Shown: one piece after another, positions 1 to 6,984 of the stretch
Layout of the letters: each line of letters opens with the position of its first letter
Position numbering within the stretch: position 1 is the stretch's first letter
Assembly (NCBI GenBank): GCA_039180865.1
Contig: JBCDCZ010000116.1
Location: 1-13,131 of the forward strand
DNA length: 13,131 nt
From: JBCDCU01 sp039180865
Lineage (GTDB): Bacteria; Pseudomonadota; Alphaproteobacteria; Rhizobiales; JACESI01
Direction of reading: 5' to 3'
Position numbers and translations under genes: made by a program
The notes under the pieces: model-generated
Seen by the model: the letters and a program-made list of their open reading frames with translations, nothing else
Database searches by the model: none
Told to the model about the DNA's origin: nothing

Positions 1-701
1 TCATTGGTACTTTGGACGACTATCGATGCTGGACCTTCGCGCCCGGGCTTCGATGCATTGTTGGCGATCCAACCAACCGGAGAGCCTTCCACGAAAAGGC
101 CATCGAATTCCGGCGAAAGTGTGCGGTGATAGCCGAGCATCAGTGTAAAACAGCCCATGACACGTGCCGTATCGAGCGCATCGTGACCGCTAAAGGCGTG
201 GGGCTTCAACTGGTGCGATTGGGCGGCAGGCGCCGTCGAGATCACCCAATCAAAAGGTCCGTGCTGCTCACCGTCGCGGTCAAGCAGGACGACGCCATCC
301 TCACCGGGCTCGATACGCGCAATCTGGCATTCGAGCAGGATTGAAAATGGTTCTGCCACAGCTTTCAGGAACGCGTTCATATGCGGCACGCCAACATAGT
401 GCGGGCCGTGCTTATCAGCGGTGAGTGGCGCTTTTCCCGCCTCCATCATCAGGAAATGCGGCTCCCAGTCCGCGAGCAGTCCGCGTTCGACGTAAGGGGC
501 GATAAAGTCCTGAAAGGGTTCGCTTCTTGCCGTAAAATACTGCGCGCCGTGATCAAAGGAAAACGGTTCCGCGCGACGGGTCGCCATCCGCCCGCTGACG
601 CCACGTGCCTTCTCGAAGAGCGTTACGTCGGCAGTTCCCGCCAGTCGGGAGGCAAGCGTTAACCCGGCAAGTCCCGCTCCGATTATTCCAACTTTCGCCA
701 T
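1..701 (-). CDS. Renalase-like FAD-dependent amine oxidase/oxidoreductase (partial, C-terminus missing)
   Basis: I read 233 uninterrupted codons from the ATG at 701 to the window edge, so only the N-terminal part is present; the usual length is about 310-330 residues. The N-terminus is a Rossmann dinucleotide-binding fold: GAGLAG at residues 8-13 (GxGxxG) and an acidic residue E30 at the end of the second strand for the FAD ribose. Then come the family signatures RGVSGRMATRR (33-43) and DHGAQYFTAR (50-59), typical of bacterial renalase-like proteins. Characterised bacterial renalases oxidise misreduced dihydro-NAD(P) isomers; whether this one does is inference. AGGGGA lies 4-5 bases before the ATG and supports the start. 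It follows chrA on the same strand after 128 bp that hold no clear gene or terminator. The substrate is unknown. It could be a redox partner of the upstream PKS genes, but nothing in the sequence proves that. Confidence 0.82.
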   Translation of the reverse strand, partial: MAKVGIIGAGLAGLTLASRLAGTADVTLFEKARGVSGRMATRRAEPFSFDHGAQYFTARSEPFQDFIAPYVERGLLADWEPHFLMMEAGKAPLTADKHGPHYVGVPHMNAFLKAVAEPFSILLECQIARIEPGEDGVVLLDRDGEQHGPFDWVISTAPAAQSHQLKPHAFSGHDALDTARVMGCFTLMLGYHRTLSPEFDGLFVEGSPVGWIANNASKPGREGPASIVVQSTN

Positions 702-829
702 TGCGTCCCCTCAAGCCTTGTAAAGAGCCTGGCCGGCACACCCCTGTCTCGGCCCTACACATCTTTATCGAACATTTCAAAGGATTAAGCGGATCGGATC
801 AATCGCGGACTAAGCCTTACCGGCTGGCT

Positions 830-2134
830 TCAAAGCCCAACAAAAGAAAGAACAAGGGCCAGAGCAGCGGAAACACCGAGAATGGGCGCAATCTGCCACT
901 TCAAGCGCAGGAGCAGAATACCGCAGAGGATCGCCAGCAAGACCGGAGCCAAAGAGAGCGTGAAAATGTCGGGCAACCATAGGAGGAATGGCCCGATCTC
1001 CTCGCGGGTAACACGCTCAAAAAACACATGGAGCGCAAACCAGAGCGATAGGTTGAGGATTACGCCCACCACAGCGGCCGTGATTGCGGTCAGCGCCCCG
1101 CGCAGCCGGGGTTGGGCGCTGATCCATTCGATATAGGGGGCGCCAGCGAATATCCATAAGAAGCAGGGAGCGAAAGTCACCCACAAGGTGATCAGAGCCG
1201 CCGCTATACCGGCAGCAAATCCATACGCCTTGAAGCCTGCAAGAAAGCCGACAAATTCGGTGACGAGGATGAGCGGACCGGGCGTTGTTTCCGCAAGCCC
1301 CAACCCATCCATCATTTCACCGGCGTCAAGCCAGCCGTAATGATTGACCACGTTTTGCGCCATATAGGCGAGGACCGCATAAGCACCGCCGAACGTCACA
1401 ACGGCAAGCTTCGAGAAAAAGAACCCGATATCGACCATGACCCCTTCGGGTGCTGCGGCCCACAAGAGCGCAAGCGGAGCAAGCCAGATGAAGAGCCATA
1501 AGGCGACCGTGCGTGCGGTCTCAGACCAGGCTTGCCTCACCACGACCTCTGGATCGGCTCCGCTTACACCCTTCCCGCCAAAGAAAGCGCCATAGAGCGC
1601 AGCAACCAGAATGAGGAGCGGAAAAGGAACGGAGAGAAAGAAAATGCCGACAAAAGCAAGACCGGCGAGGATCCAGTGCTGGGTTTCAATAAGCGCCCGC
1701 TTTGCAACCTTCATGAGCGCTTCGATCACAATGACGACGACTGCCGCCTTAACACCAACGAAGAGCGCCTCCACCAGCGGCACATTGCCGAAATAGGCGT
1801 AGATGGTCGCAAGACACAGGACGAAAAAGGCACCGGGAAGGACGAACAGCAAGCCTGCGATGAGCCCGCCGGCTACACCCTGAAGGCGCCAGCCCGCATA
1901 AGTCGCTAGCTGCATCGCCTCAGGCCCCGGAAGAAGCATGCAGAACGAAAGCGCGTTCAGATACTGCTTTTCGCTGAGCCACTTCTTTTCATCCACGAGA
2001 ACCTTATGCATGAGCGCAATCTGCGCCGCCGGTCCGCCAAAAGAGAGAAAACCGATCCGACCGAATGCGTGCCAGAGGTCGCCAAGGTTCGCCGCACGTT
2101 TCTGCGCGGTGTCCTCCGTTGCGCTTATCGTCAT
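830..2134 (-). CDS. chrA: ChrA-family (CHR) chromate/anion transporter, long two-domain form
   Basis: This 434-residue inner-membrane protein has two homologous CHR domains, the long-chain form of the chromate ion transporter family. Domain 1 (about residues 20-190) has SFGGPAAQ at 31-38 and LLPGPEA at 67-73. Domain 2 (about 235-434) has the matching TFGG at 247-250 and TTPGPLIL at 283-290. Many hydrophobic segments of about 20 residues separate these motifs. Characterised members export chromate by proton antiport, but many homologues have no proven substrate. The frame stays open upstream to 2434. I chose the ATG at 2134 because GAGG sits 7 bases before it, and because the extra 100 residues upstream are arginine/histidine-rich, unlike the family, and would overlap the preceding gene by over 200 bases. 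It lies 77 bp after the ICMT-like gene on the same strand, so it may be co-transcribed with the PKS pair. In that case an organic anion is a possible alternative substrate (inference). Confidence 0.88.
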   Translation of the reverse strand: MTISATEDTAQKRAANLGDLWHAFGRIGFLSFGGPAAQIALMHKVLVDEKKWLSEKQYLNALSFCMLLPGPEAMQLATYAGWRLQGVAGGLIAGLLFVLPGAFFVLCLATIYAYFGNVPLVEALFVGVKAAVVVIVIEALMKVAKRALIETQHWILAGLAFVGIFFLSVPFPLLILVAALYGAFFGGKGVSGADPEVVVRQAWSETARTVALWLFIWLAPLALLWAAAPEGVMVDIGFFFSKLAVVTFGGAYAVLAYMAQNVVNHYGWLDAGEMMDGLGLAETTPGPLILVTEFVGFLAGFKAYGFAAGIAAALITLWVTFAPCFLWIFAGAPYIEWISAQPRLRGALTAITAAVVGVILNLSLWFALHVFFERVTREEIGPFLLWLPDIFTLSLAPVLLAILCGILLLRLKWQIAPILGVSAALALVLSFVGL

Positions 2135-2211
2135 GAAAAACCTCGCGAACTGGGAGGCGAACTCCCTTTGCATCCCTCGGCATATAGCGCTGCCGTATGA
2201 CAGTACGATGT

Positions 2212-2703
2212 TTACTTGCCAATTTTGGCGAGCGCTGCATTTTCCGCCGGAATCCGGATGGCGAGAAGGCCTGCATTCAGGATCGTAAAGACGACAGCCA
2301 CCCAGAAAAGCCCAAGCACCATCGGAGCCACAAAGATCTCGCCGACAACCAAAACGTAGTTCGGGTGTTTTAGGAAGCGATAAGGTCCGCGCGCGATGAG
2401 CGGTTCGTCGATAATGATGATTCGCGTTGTCCAACGCTCGCCGAGGCTTGTGAGTATCCAGATCCGGAAAACCTGCAGAAGTGCATAAACTGCAAGAAAG
2501 AAGGGATTCACCGATTGATCATTGCCGAACACCGCGATCGCAACGACGAAGGCACCATGGACAGCAACCATCAGCGGATAATGCCAGGCACCGACTTCAT
2601 AGGCGCCCCGTTCCAGCAAACGCTGTGTGTTGCGTTTTGCGAGCACCAGTTCAGACAGCCTCTGAACCACGAGAAACGCGATGAAAAAGATCGCCACACT
2701 CAT
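2212..2703 (-). CDS. Isoprenylcysteine carboxyl methyltransferase (ICMT)-family membrane methyltransferase, SrsB/BpsB-like
   Basis: This is a 163-residue integral membrane protein. The start carries a hydrophobic helix followed by QRLSELVLAKRNT (14-26), then AWHYPLMVAVH, typical of bacterial ICMT-like proteins next to type III PKS genes. The C-terminal half has the conserved GPYRFLKHPNY motif (about 112-122), which in the ICMT/PEMT superfamily contributes to S-adenosylmethionine binding, followed by two hydrophobic helices and the RIPAENAAL tail. In Streptomyces griseus SrsB and Bacillus subtilis BpsB, relatives O-methylate the alkylresorcinol or alkylpyrone made by the adjacent PKS, and the same job is inferred here. 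The ATG at 2703 lies only 7 bases after the PKS stop, with a weak AAGAG as ribosome site, so translational coupling is likely. Family assignment is firm; the substrate rests on context. Confidence 0.87.
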   Translation of the reverse strand: MSVAIFFIAFLVVQRLSELVLAKRNTQRLLERGAYEVGAWHYPLMVAVHGAFVVAIAVFGNDQSVNPFFLAVYALLQVFRIWILTSLGERWTTRIIIIDEPLIARGPYRFLKHPNYVLVVGEIFVAPMVLGLFWVAVVFTILNAGLLAIRIPAENAALAKIGK

Positions 2704-2710
2704 CGAACTC

Positions 2711-3832
2711 TTAGGCCGGTTGGCGGGTGAGCGACAGAAAAGAGCCCGTAAAGCCCGGACCGAGAGCAGTCATGAGCATCTCGGAAGCGGCTTCTTCTGC
2801 CAGGACTTTCTGAAGAACGAAGAGGACAGTCGGCGCCGACATATTCCCGAACTCACTCAGAACCGCGCGTTCGTGATCGAGCGAACCTGCCGTAAATCCA
2901 AGCGTTTCTTCGAGAGCTTCAACCACTTTTGCGCCGCCTGGATGACAGACCAGGCGATCAATATCGTGGATCGTCTTTCCGAGACACGCAGAGGCGGCAC
3001 TGAGGGCCGATTGGTAATTCTCTTTCAAAAAACCCGGAATCGACCGATCGAAAATCACGCCGAAGCCATCGTGATCGACATCCCACCCCATAATGGGAAG
3101 CGTATCCGGCCATGTGTATTCAAAGCCTTCGCCAATCATAACTTGACCCGGCGACACCGCATTGGGGTCTTCAGGCGCACTCAGACATGCTGCCGCGGCA
3201 CCATCACCGAAAAGAACCGTCGCAATGATGTCAGCTTTTCTCAAACGGTCGGCGCGAAACGAAAGTGTGCAGGTTTCAACGGCAACCATCAGCACGCGGC
3301 TGCCCGGATTGGCACGTGCGAGACGCGTTGCCACGGAAAGCCCGCTGACGCCTCCAGCGCATCCAAGTCCGAACACCGGTACGCGTTGAACGTCCCGGCG
3401 AAATCCAAGCTCTTTGAATGCACGCGCTTCCAGCGTTGGTGTCGCAATACCGGTTGAGGAAACTGTAACGATCTGGTCGATATCGTGAGGCTCAAGCCTG
3501 GCATCATTGAGTGCGCTACGGGCGGCATCGCAAAAGAGCGCCGTCGCGCCCTCAAGATAGGCCTTTGTGCGCTCCGGCCAGTCTTTCGGTTCCTCAAACC
3601 ATTCGAACGGGGCCACCGAATAGCGCTTTTCGATACCGGCTGTCAGGAAGCTCTGCGAAAGGCGGTCGAACTCAGGATAGCGAGGCCCGAGGATCCGCTT
3701 GGCAGCCGTCTTTACCATATCTTGAGGGAGAATATGCTCAGGAACTGCAATACCGAGCCCGTCGAGAGATACAGGGCAGACTGCTGGTCGGCTGTGGTCA
3801 ACGGCAAGTGGTGCTGTTTGATGGACAGTCAA
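2711..3832 (-). CDS. Type III polyketide synthase (alkylresorcinol/alkylpyrone synthase-like)
   Basis: This is a cytosolic thiolase-fold homodimeric enzyme of the chalcone-synthase superfamily. It extends an acyl-CoA starter with malonyl-CoA units and cyclises the product. From the start chosen here it is 373 residues, near the family norm of about 350-390. The full catalytic triad is visible: C158 in VFGLGCAGG, H297 in VCHPGG and N330 in EFGNMSAPT. STGIATPTLEAR (126-137) and LFGDGAAAA (208-216) are further family motifs, and the C-terminus has GPGFTGS. The sequence resembles the bacterial group that precedes ICMT-like genes, so a long acyl starter giving alkylpyrones or alkylresorcinols is the best guess; product and chain length cannot be read from sequence. 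Start choice: a TTG at 3832 with GGGAG six bases upstream. Alternatives in frame are ATG at 3871 (387 residues, no good ribosome site) and TTG at 3931. It is followed 7 bp later by the ICMT-like gene. Confidence 0.9.
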   Translation of the reverse strand: MTVHQTAPLAVDHSRPAVCPVSLDGLGIAVPEHILPQDMVKTAAKRILGPRYPEFDRLSQSFLTAGIEKRYSVAPFEWFEEPKDWPERTKAYLEGATALFCDAARSALNDARLEPHDIDQIVTVSSTGIATPTLEARAFKELGFRRDVQRVPVFGLGCAGGVSGLSVATRLARANPGSRVLMVAVETCTLSFRADRLRKADIIATVLFGDGAAAACLSAPEDPNAVSPGQVMIGEGFEYTWPDTLPIMGWDVDHDGFGVIFDRSIPGFLKENYQSALSAASACLGKTIHDIDRLVCHPGGAKVVEALEETLGFTAGSLDHERAVLSEFGNMSAPTVLFVLQKVLAEEAASEMLMTALGPGFTGSFLSLTRQPA

Positions 3833-3838
3833 AGGCTT

Positions 3839-3843
3839 CTCCC
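3839..3843 (-). promoter_or_regulatory. Ribosome binding site deciding the PKS start
   Basis: On the minus strand GGGAG is followed by six bases and then TTG (3832-3830) in the PKS frame. The in-frame ATG at 3871 and TTG at 3931 have no comparable purine-rich site, so I favour the TTG. The choice changes only 13-33 N-terminal residues that precede the first conserved strand. Confidence is moderate because non-ATG starts are less common. Confidence 0.45.
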
Positions 3844-3985
3844 ATAAGGCGCACGGATGTGCGGGAACCATCAGCTTTGTTGTGACAGGGTCGTCATCCC
3901 ACGCAAACTGACTTTCGCGTGACGCGCCCAATCGTGAAGATAGGATGAAAGCAGCTTTCGCCTGCCTAGGGCGTGTCTTCAGGAA

Positions 3986-4678
3986 TTAACGCTGATTGAA
4001 GAGGATCCGGCGCTCTCGCTCATCGGGCGGTGCGGACCGACGGTTTTCCTTGCCAAGATTGACGGCCCTTTGAACGGCCGGGCGGTCCTTGACGCGCGCT
4101 CGCCAGTCAGCGACTTTGGGATAATCGTCCAGAGACAATCCCATCGCTTTTGCAATCAGCACCCACGGCCAGGCAATCATATCGGCAATCGAATAGTCGT
4201 CGACAATGTAGTCGCGCCCTTCAAGGCGGCGCTCCAGAACGCCGATAGTGCGAGAATATTCGTTTTTGTAACGCTCGCTCGCATAGCCGCCCCGTTCCGC
4301 CTCGGGAGCGTAATTGTGAAAATGGCTGTGCTGCCCGGCCATTGGTCCCTGATTGCCCGTCTGCCAGAAGAGCCATTCGAGCGTTTCCTTGCGCCCTTTC
4401 GGATCGGTTGCCATGAAGCGCCCGGTCTTCTCGGCCAGGTAAATCAGGATCGCGCCGGATTCGAAAACGCTAACCGCCTCACCGCCACCATCGGGGTCAT
4501 GGTCAACAATGGCCGGCATCCTATTGTTTGGAGAAATCTCGAGGAACTCTGCCGTGAACTGGTCTCCCTTCCCGATGTTCACGAAGCGGGTTGTGTAGGG
4601 CAACCCGCATTCCTCGAGCATGATCGAGACTTTCCATCCGTTGGGGGTCGGCCAATAGTAAAAGTCGATCGGCGTCAT
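3986..4678 (-). CDS. Glutathione S-transferase, YfcG/Ure2p-like (nu class)
   Basis: This 230-residue cytosolic GST starts with the thioredoxin-fold domain: YYWPTPNGWK (7-16) gives T11 and N13, the glutathione-contacting positions of E. coli YfcG. It continues with ISPNNRMPAIVDHD and VFESGAILIYLAEKTG, where the Glu-Ser pair binds the glutathione gamma-glutamyl group. The helical C-terminal domain contains WLFWQTGNQGPM and DYSIADMIAWPW, the usual N-capping-box region. YfcG-type enzymes have weak classic transferase activity and act as glutathione-dependent disulfide reductases or peroxidases, which is the likely role here. Its ATG overlaps the CoA-transferase stop by 4 bases (ATGA), so translation is probably coupled. 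The last 20 or so residues are charged and extend slightly past the E. coli protein. The true substrate is unknown. Confidence 0.9.
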   Translation of the reverse strand: MTPIDFYYWPTPNGWKVSIMLEECGLPYTTRFVNIGKGDQFTAEFLEISPNNRMPAIVDHDPDGGGEAVSVFESGAILIYLAEKTGRFMATDPKGRKETLEWLFWQTGNQGPMAGQHSHFHNYAPEAERGGYASERYKNEYSRTIGVLERRLEGRDYIVDDYSIADMIAWPWVLIAKAMGLSLDDYPKVADWRARVKDRPAVQRAVNLGKENRRSAPPDERERRILFNQR

Positions 4679-5910
4679 TGCGCGGCCTCTTTCGGCGCGG
4701 CTGAAGACCGGCTGATCTCGTCCTGGTCCTTAATCGTTCCGTTCTCGATAAGTGAAGCAATCTCGGCTTCCGAAAGACCGAGTTCGGTGAGGATATCTTT
4801 CGAATGTTCGCCAAGCATCGGTGCGCCCCGTCGGATCTCGGGATCGGTTCTTGAAAATCGCGGCGCGGGTCGAGCTTGGCGAAGTGCTCCTGCAACCGGA
4901 TGATCGGTCTCGACAACGATACCGTTTGCCTGCGTCTGCGGATGGCGGATCATCTCGCGACGGGTGAGGACCGGTGCGCAGGGCACATCATGCGTCTCAA
5001 GGATCTCAAGCCATTCTGCCGCTGTCTTCTCCATCAGAACGTCCTGGGTCAGTTGCAGACGCTCATCGATGTTTCTTGACCGGAGAGCTGCCGTCAGGAA
5101 GCGTTCATCCTCAAGCCATTCGGATTTATTGAGCGCCGCACAAAGGTTGCGCCATTCCTTGTCAGACTGTACCGCGACTGAAATGTAGCCGTCCTGGGTT
5201 TCATAGATGAGATCGATAAAACTCTGCGACGCCTCTCGTTTGCACTCATCGCCGACGAATGTGTGCCCGCCCATATCCGAGCCCCATAAAAAGGCAACGA
5301 TTGTGTCGAACATGGAAAGGTGGATGTGCTGTCCTTCCCCGGTGCGTTCGCGATGGAAGAGAGCGGCTGAAATTGCCTGTGCTGCCTGAAACCCGGTGAG
5401 CTTGTCGGGGACGATCGTGCGCACCAGCCGAGGTCTCTCTTCGTCAGATCCACCCTGAACCGTGGTCAGCCCGGAAAGCGCTTGAATAAGCGGATCATAG
5501 ACCGGCTTTTGAGCATAAGGACCGGTATGTCCAAACCCTGCAATCGACATATAAACAATGTCCGGTTTCACGGCGGAGATCGCCTCGTAACCGATCCCCA
5601 TGCGGTCAACGACACCGGGTCTGAAATTTTGCACCATGACATCGCAGGTCTCAGCCAGCGTTTTCAGAAGCTTGATGCCCTCGTCCTGTTTCAGGTCGAT
5701 CGCGATCGATCGCTTGTTGCGATTATTGTTCACGAAGGCCGCCGAGAAACCGGCGCGCCGGGTCGAAACCAGACGCGTGTGATCACCAAAGGCAGGGTTT
5801 TCGACTTTGATGACATCGGCACCCTGATCGGCGAGGATCATGGTCGTGGTTGGCCCGGATACCATCGCGGTAAGATCAAGAACGCGAACGCCTTCTAATG
5901 GTCCGGGCAT
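4675..5910 (-). CDS. CaiB/BaiF-type (family III) CoA-transferase
   Basis: This 411-residue enzyme of the formyl-CoA transferase / alpha-methylacyl-CoA racemase superfamily moves CoA between carboxylic acids, forming interlocked-ring dimers. The start shows the family N-terminus PLEGVRVLDLT (4-14) and GADVIKVENP (30-39). VQNFRPGV (93-100) and SIAGFGHTGPY (122-132) line the CoA site. D139 in PVYDPLIQ is the expected catalytic aspartate that forms the acyl anhydride. The middle segment with GEGQHIHLSMFD and the C-terminal APMLGEHSKDIL are also typical. The glycine-rich loop that some members carry near position 260 is not obvious. The acid substrate cannot be told from sequence. AAGGA seven bases before the ATG at 5910 supports the start. 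It is the first gene of a coupled pair with the GST and diverges from the secreted-protein gene. Confidence 0.9.
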   Translation of the reverse strand: MPGPLEGVRVLDLTAMVSGPTTTMILADQGADVIKVENPAFGDHTRLVSTRRAGFSAAFVNNNRNKRSIAIDLKQDEGIKLLKTLAETCDVMVQNFRPGVVDRMGIGYEAISAVKPDIVYMSIAGFGHTGPYAQKPVYDPLIQALSGLTTVQGGSDEERPRLVRTIVPDKLTGFQAAQAISAALFHRERTGEGQHIHLSMFDTIVAFLWGSDMGGHTFVGDECKREASQSFIDLIYETQDGYISVAVQSDKEWRNLCAALNKSEWLEDERFLTAALRSRNIDERLQLTQDVLMEKTAAEWLEILETHDVPCAPVLTRREMIRHPQTQANGIVVETDHPVAGALRQARPAPRFSRTDPEIRRGAPMLGEHSKDILTELGLSEAEIASLIENGTIKDQDEISRSSAAPKEAAQ

Positions 5911-6015
5911 GGCAACTTCCTTCTCACGGTCTTTGAAACGTGCGACACTTCGCTCGATTTAAGCAAGTGGTACGCCGCTGGCACCGATCAAGTCTACGAC
6001 CTCACACAGCTGTCA

Positions 6016-6029
6016 TCAAACCTGTTTGA
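6016..6029. promoter_or_regulatory. 14-bp palindrome in a divergent intergenic region (candidate operator)
   Basis: TCAAAC and GTTTGA form a perfect 6-bp inverted repeat with a 2-bp spacer, in the 162-bp region between the divergently transcribed CoA-transferase and the secreted-protein gene. A second palindrome, ACAGCTGT, lies just upstream at 6006-6013. The right arm runs into TTGACT at 6026-6031, which resembles a plus-strand -35 box, but no convincing -10 follows at a workable distance from the start codon. A repressor site is possible; chance is also possible for arms this short. Confidence 0.25.
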
Positions 6030-6072
6030 CTGAAACCGACACCACTCCTGAAATCCTGAAGGACCGTTCAAG

Positions 6073-6978
6073 ATGAGTATTGCCCCGCGGACGAAAATAC
6101 TGACTTCAGCACTCGGGAAAATGACACTCTTTGCCGCCGCCATCGCGACGTTTGTCATTCCAACACCCTTGCATGCCGAAGGCGGGGGACCGGTCGGTAT
6201 TGCAATCGCCTCCGCACCAGAGCAATCGTCCGGTGTGTGCTTTGGAGAGAATTCTGTAGAAACGCTCAATTGCGCCCGCAAAAAATGTGCGGCGGGAGAT
6301 GTCTACAGTGCGTCCGATTGCCTGAGGGTTCTATGGTGCTATCCGATGGGGTGGTCTGCGGACATTTTCGTTCAGGTCCCGGAAATCCACGGTCACGAAT
6401 ATACCTGCGGCTGGAGCAGTCCCGCTCAGCTCAAAGCAGCCATAGCCGTCAAATGCTCAAATCCCTTCCTGATCGAATGCCTGGCGGTTCAGATCTGGTC
6501 CCCGGACGGCAAGGAAGTTGATGTCGCGGTCCTCGACCAGCTATCCGAGGAGGCGAAAGACGATAATGAAACCGCCTGGGTTTTGAATGACCATCCAATA
6601 CGCCCGGCGCTCGATCTTTATGGCGGGCCGGAATTCAACGACGAAACATTGATCTTCAGCCTCTTCTGCGACCGCCAATCCGGAACAGTAAGCCTTTTAA
6701 TGCGCGAGGTGGGTGAAATCGATGAGCCAGCTGGTGAAAACACCTGCGCCACACTATCGACTGGCGGAGAGCCGCTCAAAATCTGTGGCAGCACCATTCC
6801 GAACGAACTTGCCGGTATCCCGGATTTCAACGGGTCTTCGCCGATTTTCGACTTTGGCAAGTTTGATCTGAGCACTGCCCGCAGCCTGAACGTCGCGATC
6901 AAAGGGCGTTCAACGGACTTTGCTTTCGGACCAGGCAATGACCGGCCCAAACGCTTTCACGCGCTTTGCAAAGGCTGA
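6073..6978 (+). CDS. Secreted cysteine-rich protein of unknown function
   Basis: I do not recognise a family for this 301-residue protein. It starts with a Sec signal peptide: positive residues R6 and K8, a hydrophobic core about 17-31, and a likely cleavage after the alanine of PLHA (32-35), leaving a mature periplasmic or extracellular protein. The mature part has exactly 12 cysteines (56, 67, 72, 83, 89, 112, 128, 136, 199, 225, 238, 299). The first eight cluster in 81 residues and probably form disulfides. A glycine-rich linker follows the cleavage site, and no transmembrane segment or lipobox is seen after it. The ATG at 6073 has GAAGGA about ten bases upstream. It is the only plus-strand gene in the first 8.8 kb, diverging from the CoA-transferase and ending 6 bp from the crotonase stop on the other strand, so it is probably its own transcription unit. 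Confidence 0.8.
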   Translation: MSIAPRTKILTSALGKMTLFAAAIATFVIPTPLHAEGGGPVGIAIASAPEQSSGVCFGENSVETLNCARKKCAAGDVYSASDCLRVLWCYPMGWSADIFVQVPEIHGHEYTCGWSSPAQLKAAIAVKCSNPFLIECLAVQIWSPDGKEVDVAVLDQLSEEAKDDNETAWVLNDHPIRPALDLYGGPEFNDETLIFSLFCDRQSGTVSLLMREVGEIDEPAGENTCATLSTGGEPLKICGSTIPNELAGIPDFNGSSPIFDFGKFDLSTARSLNVAIKGRSTDFAFGPGNDRPKRFHALCKG

Positions 6979-6984
6979 TCTCTC

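Noticed and set aside
605..982. Plus-strand open frame across the gap between the renalase-like gene and chrA
   Set aside because: It covers the antisense ends of two real genes and is rich in Arg/Gln/Pro; no start signal or motif.
2135..2434. N-terminal extension of the chrA frame up to 2434
   Set aside because: The extra 100 residues are basic and unlike any CHR protein, overlap the ICMT-like gene, and a well-placed ribosome site exists at the ATG at 2134.
2681..3457. Plus-strand open frame of 258 codons
   Set aside because: It is wholly antisense to the PKS and ICMT genes, rich in Arg/His/Thr with no motif; it mirrors the GC-biased codons of the real genes.
3940..3960. GAAAGC-A-GCTTTC dyad downstream of the GST gene as a terminator
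   Set aside because: The loop would be a single base, so only a short AT-rich stem can form, and there is no T tract.
4070..4903. Plus-strand open frame of 277 codons
   Set aside because: It is antisense to the GST and CoA-transferase, both of which have clear family motifs; no ribosome site or recognisable domain.
5695..5715. Run of GATCG units as a repeat or origin-like element
   Set aside because: It lies inside the CoA-transferase coding frame and is explained by Asp/Ile/Arg codons.
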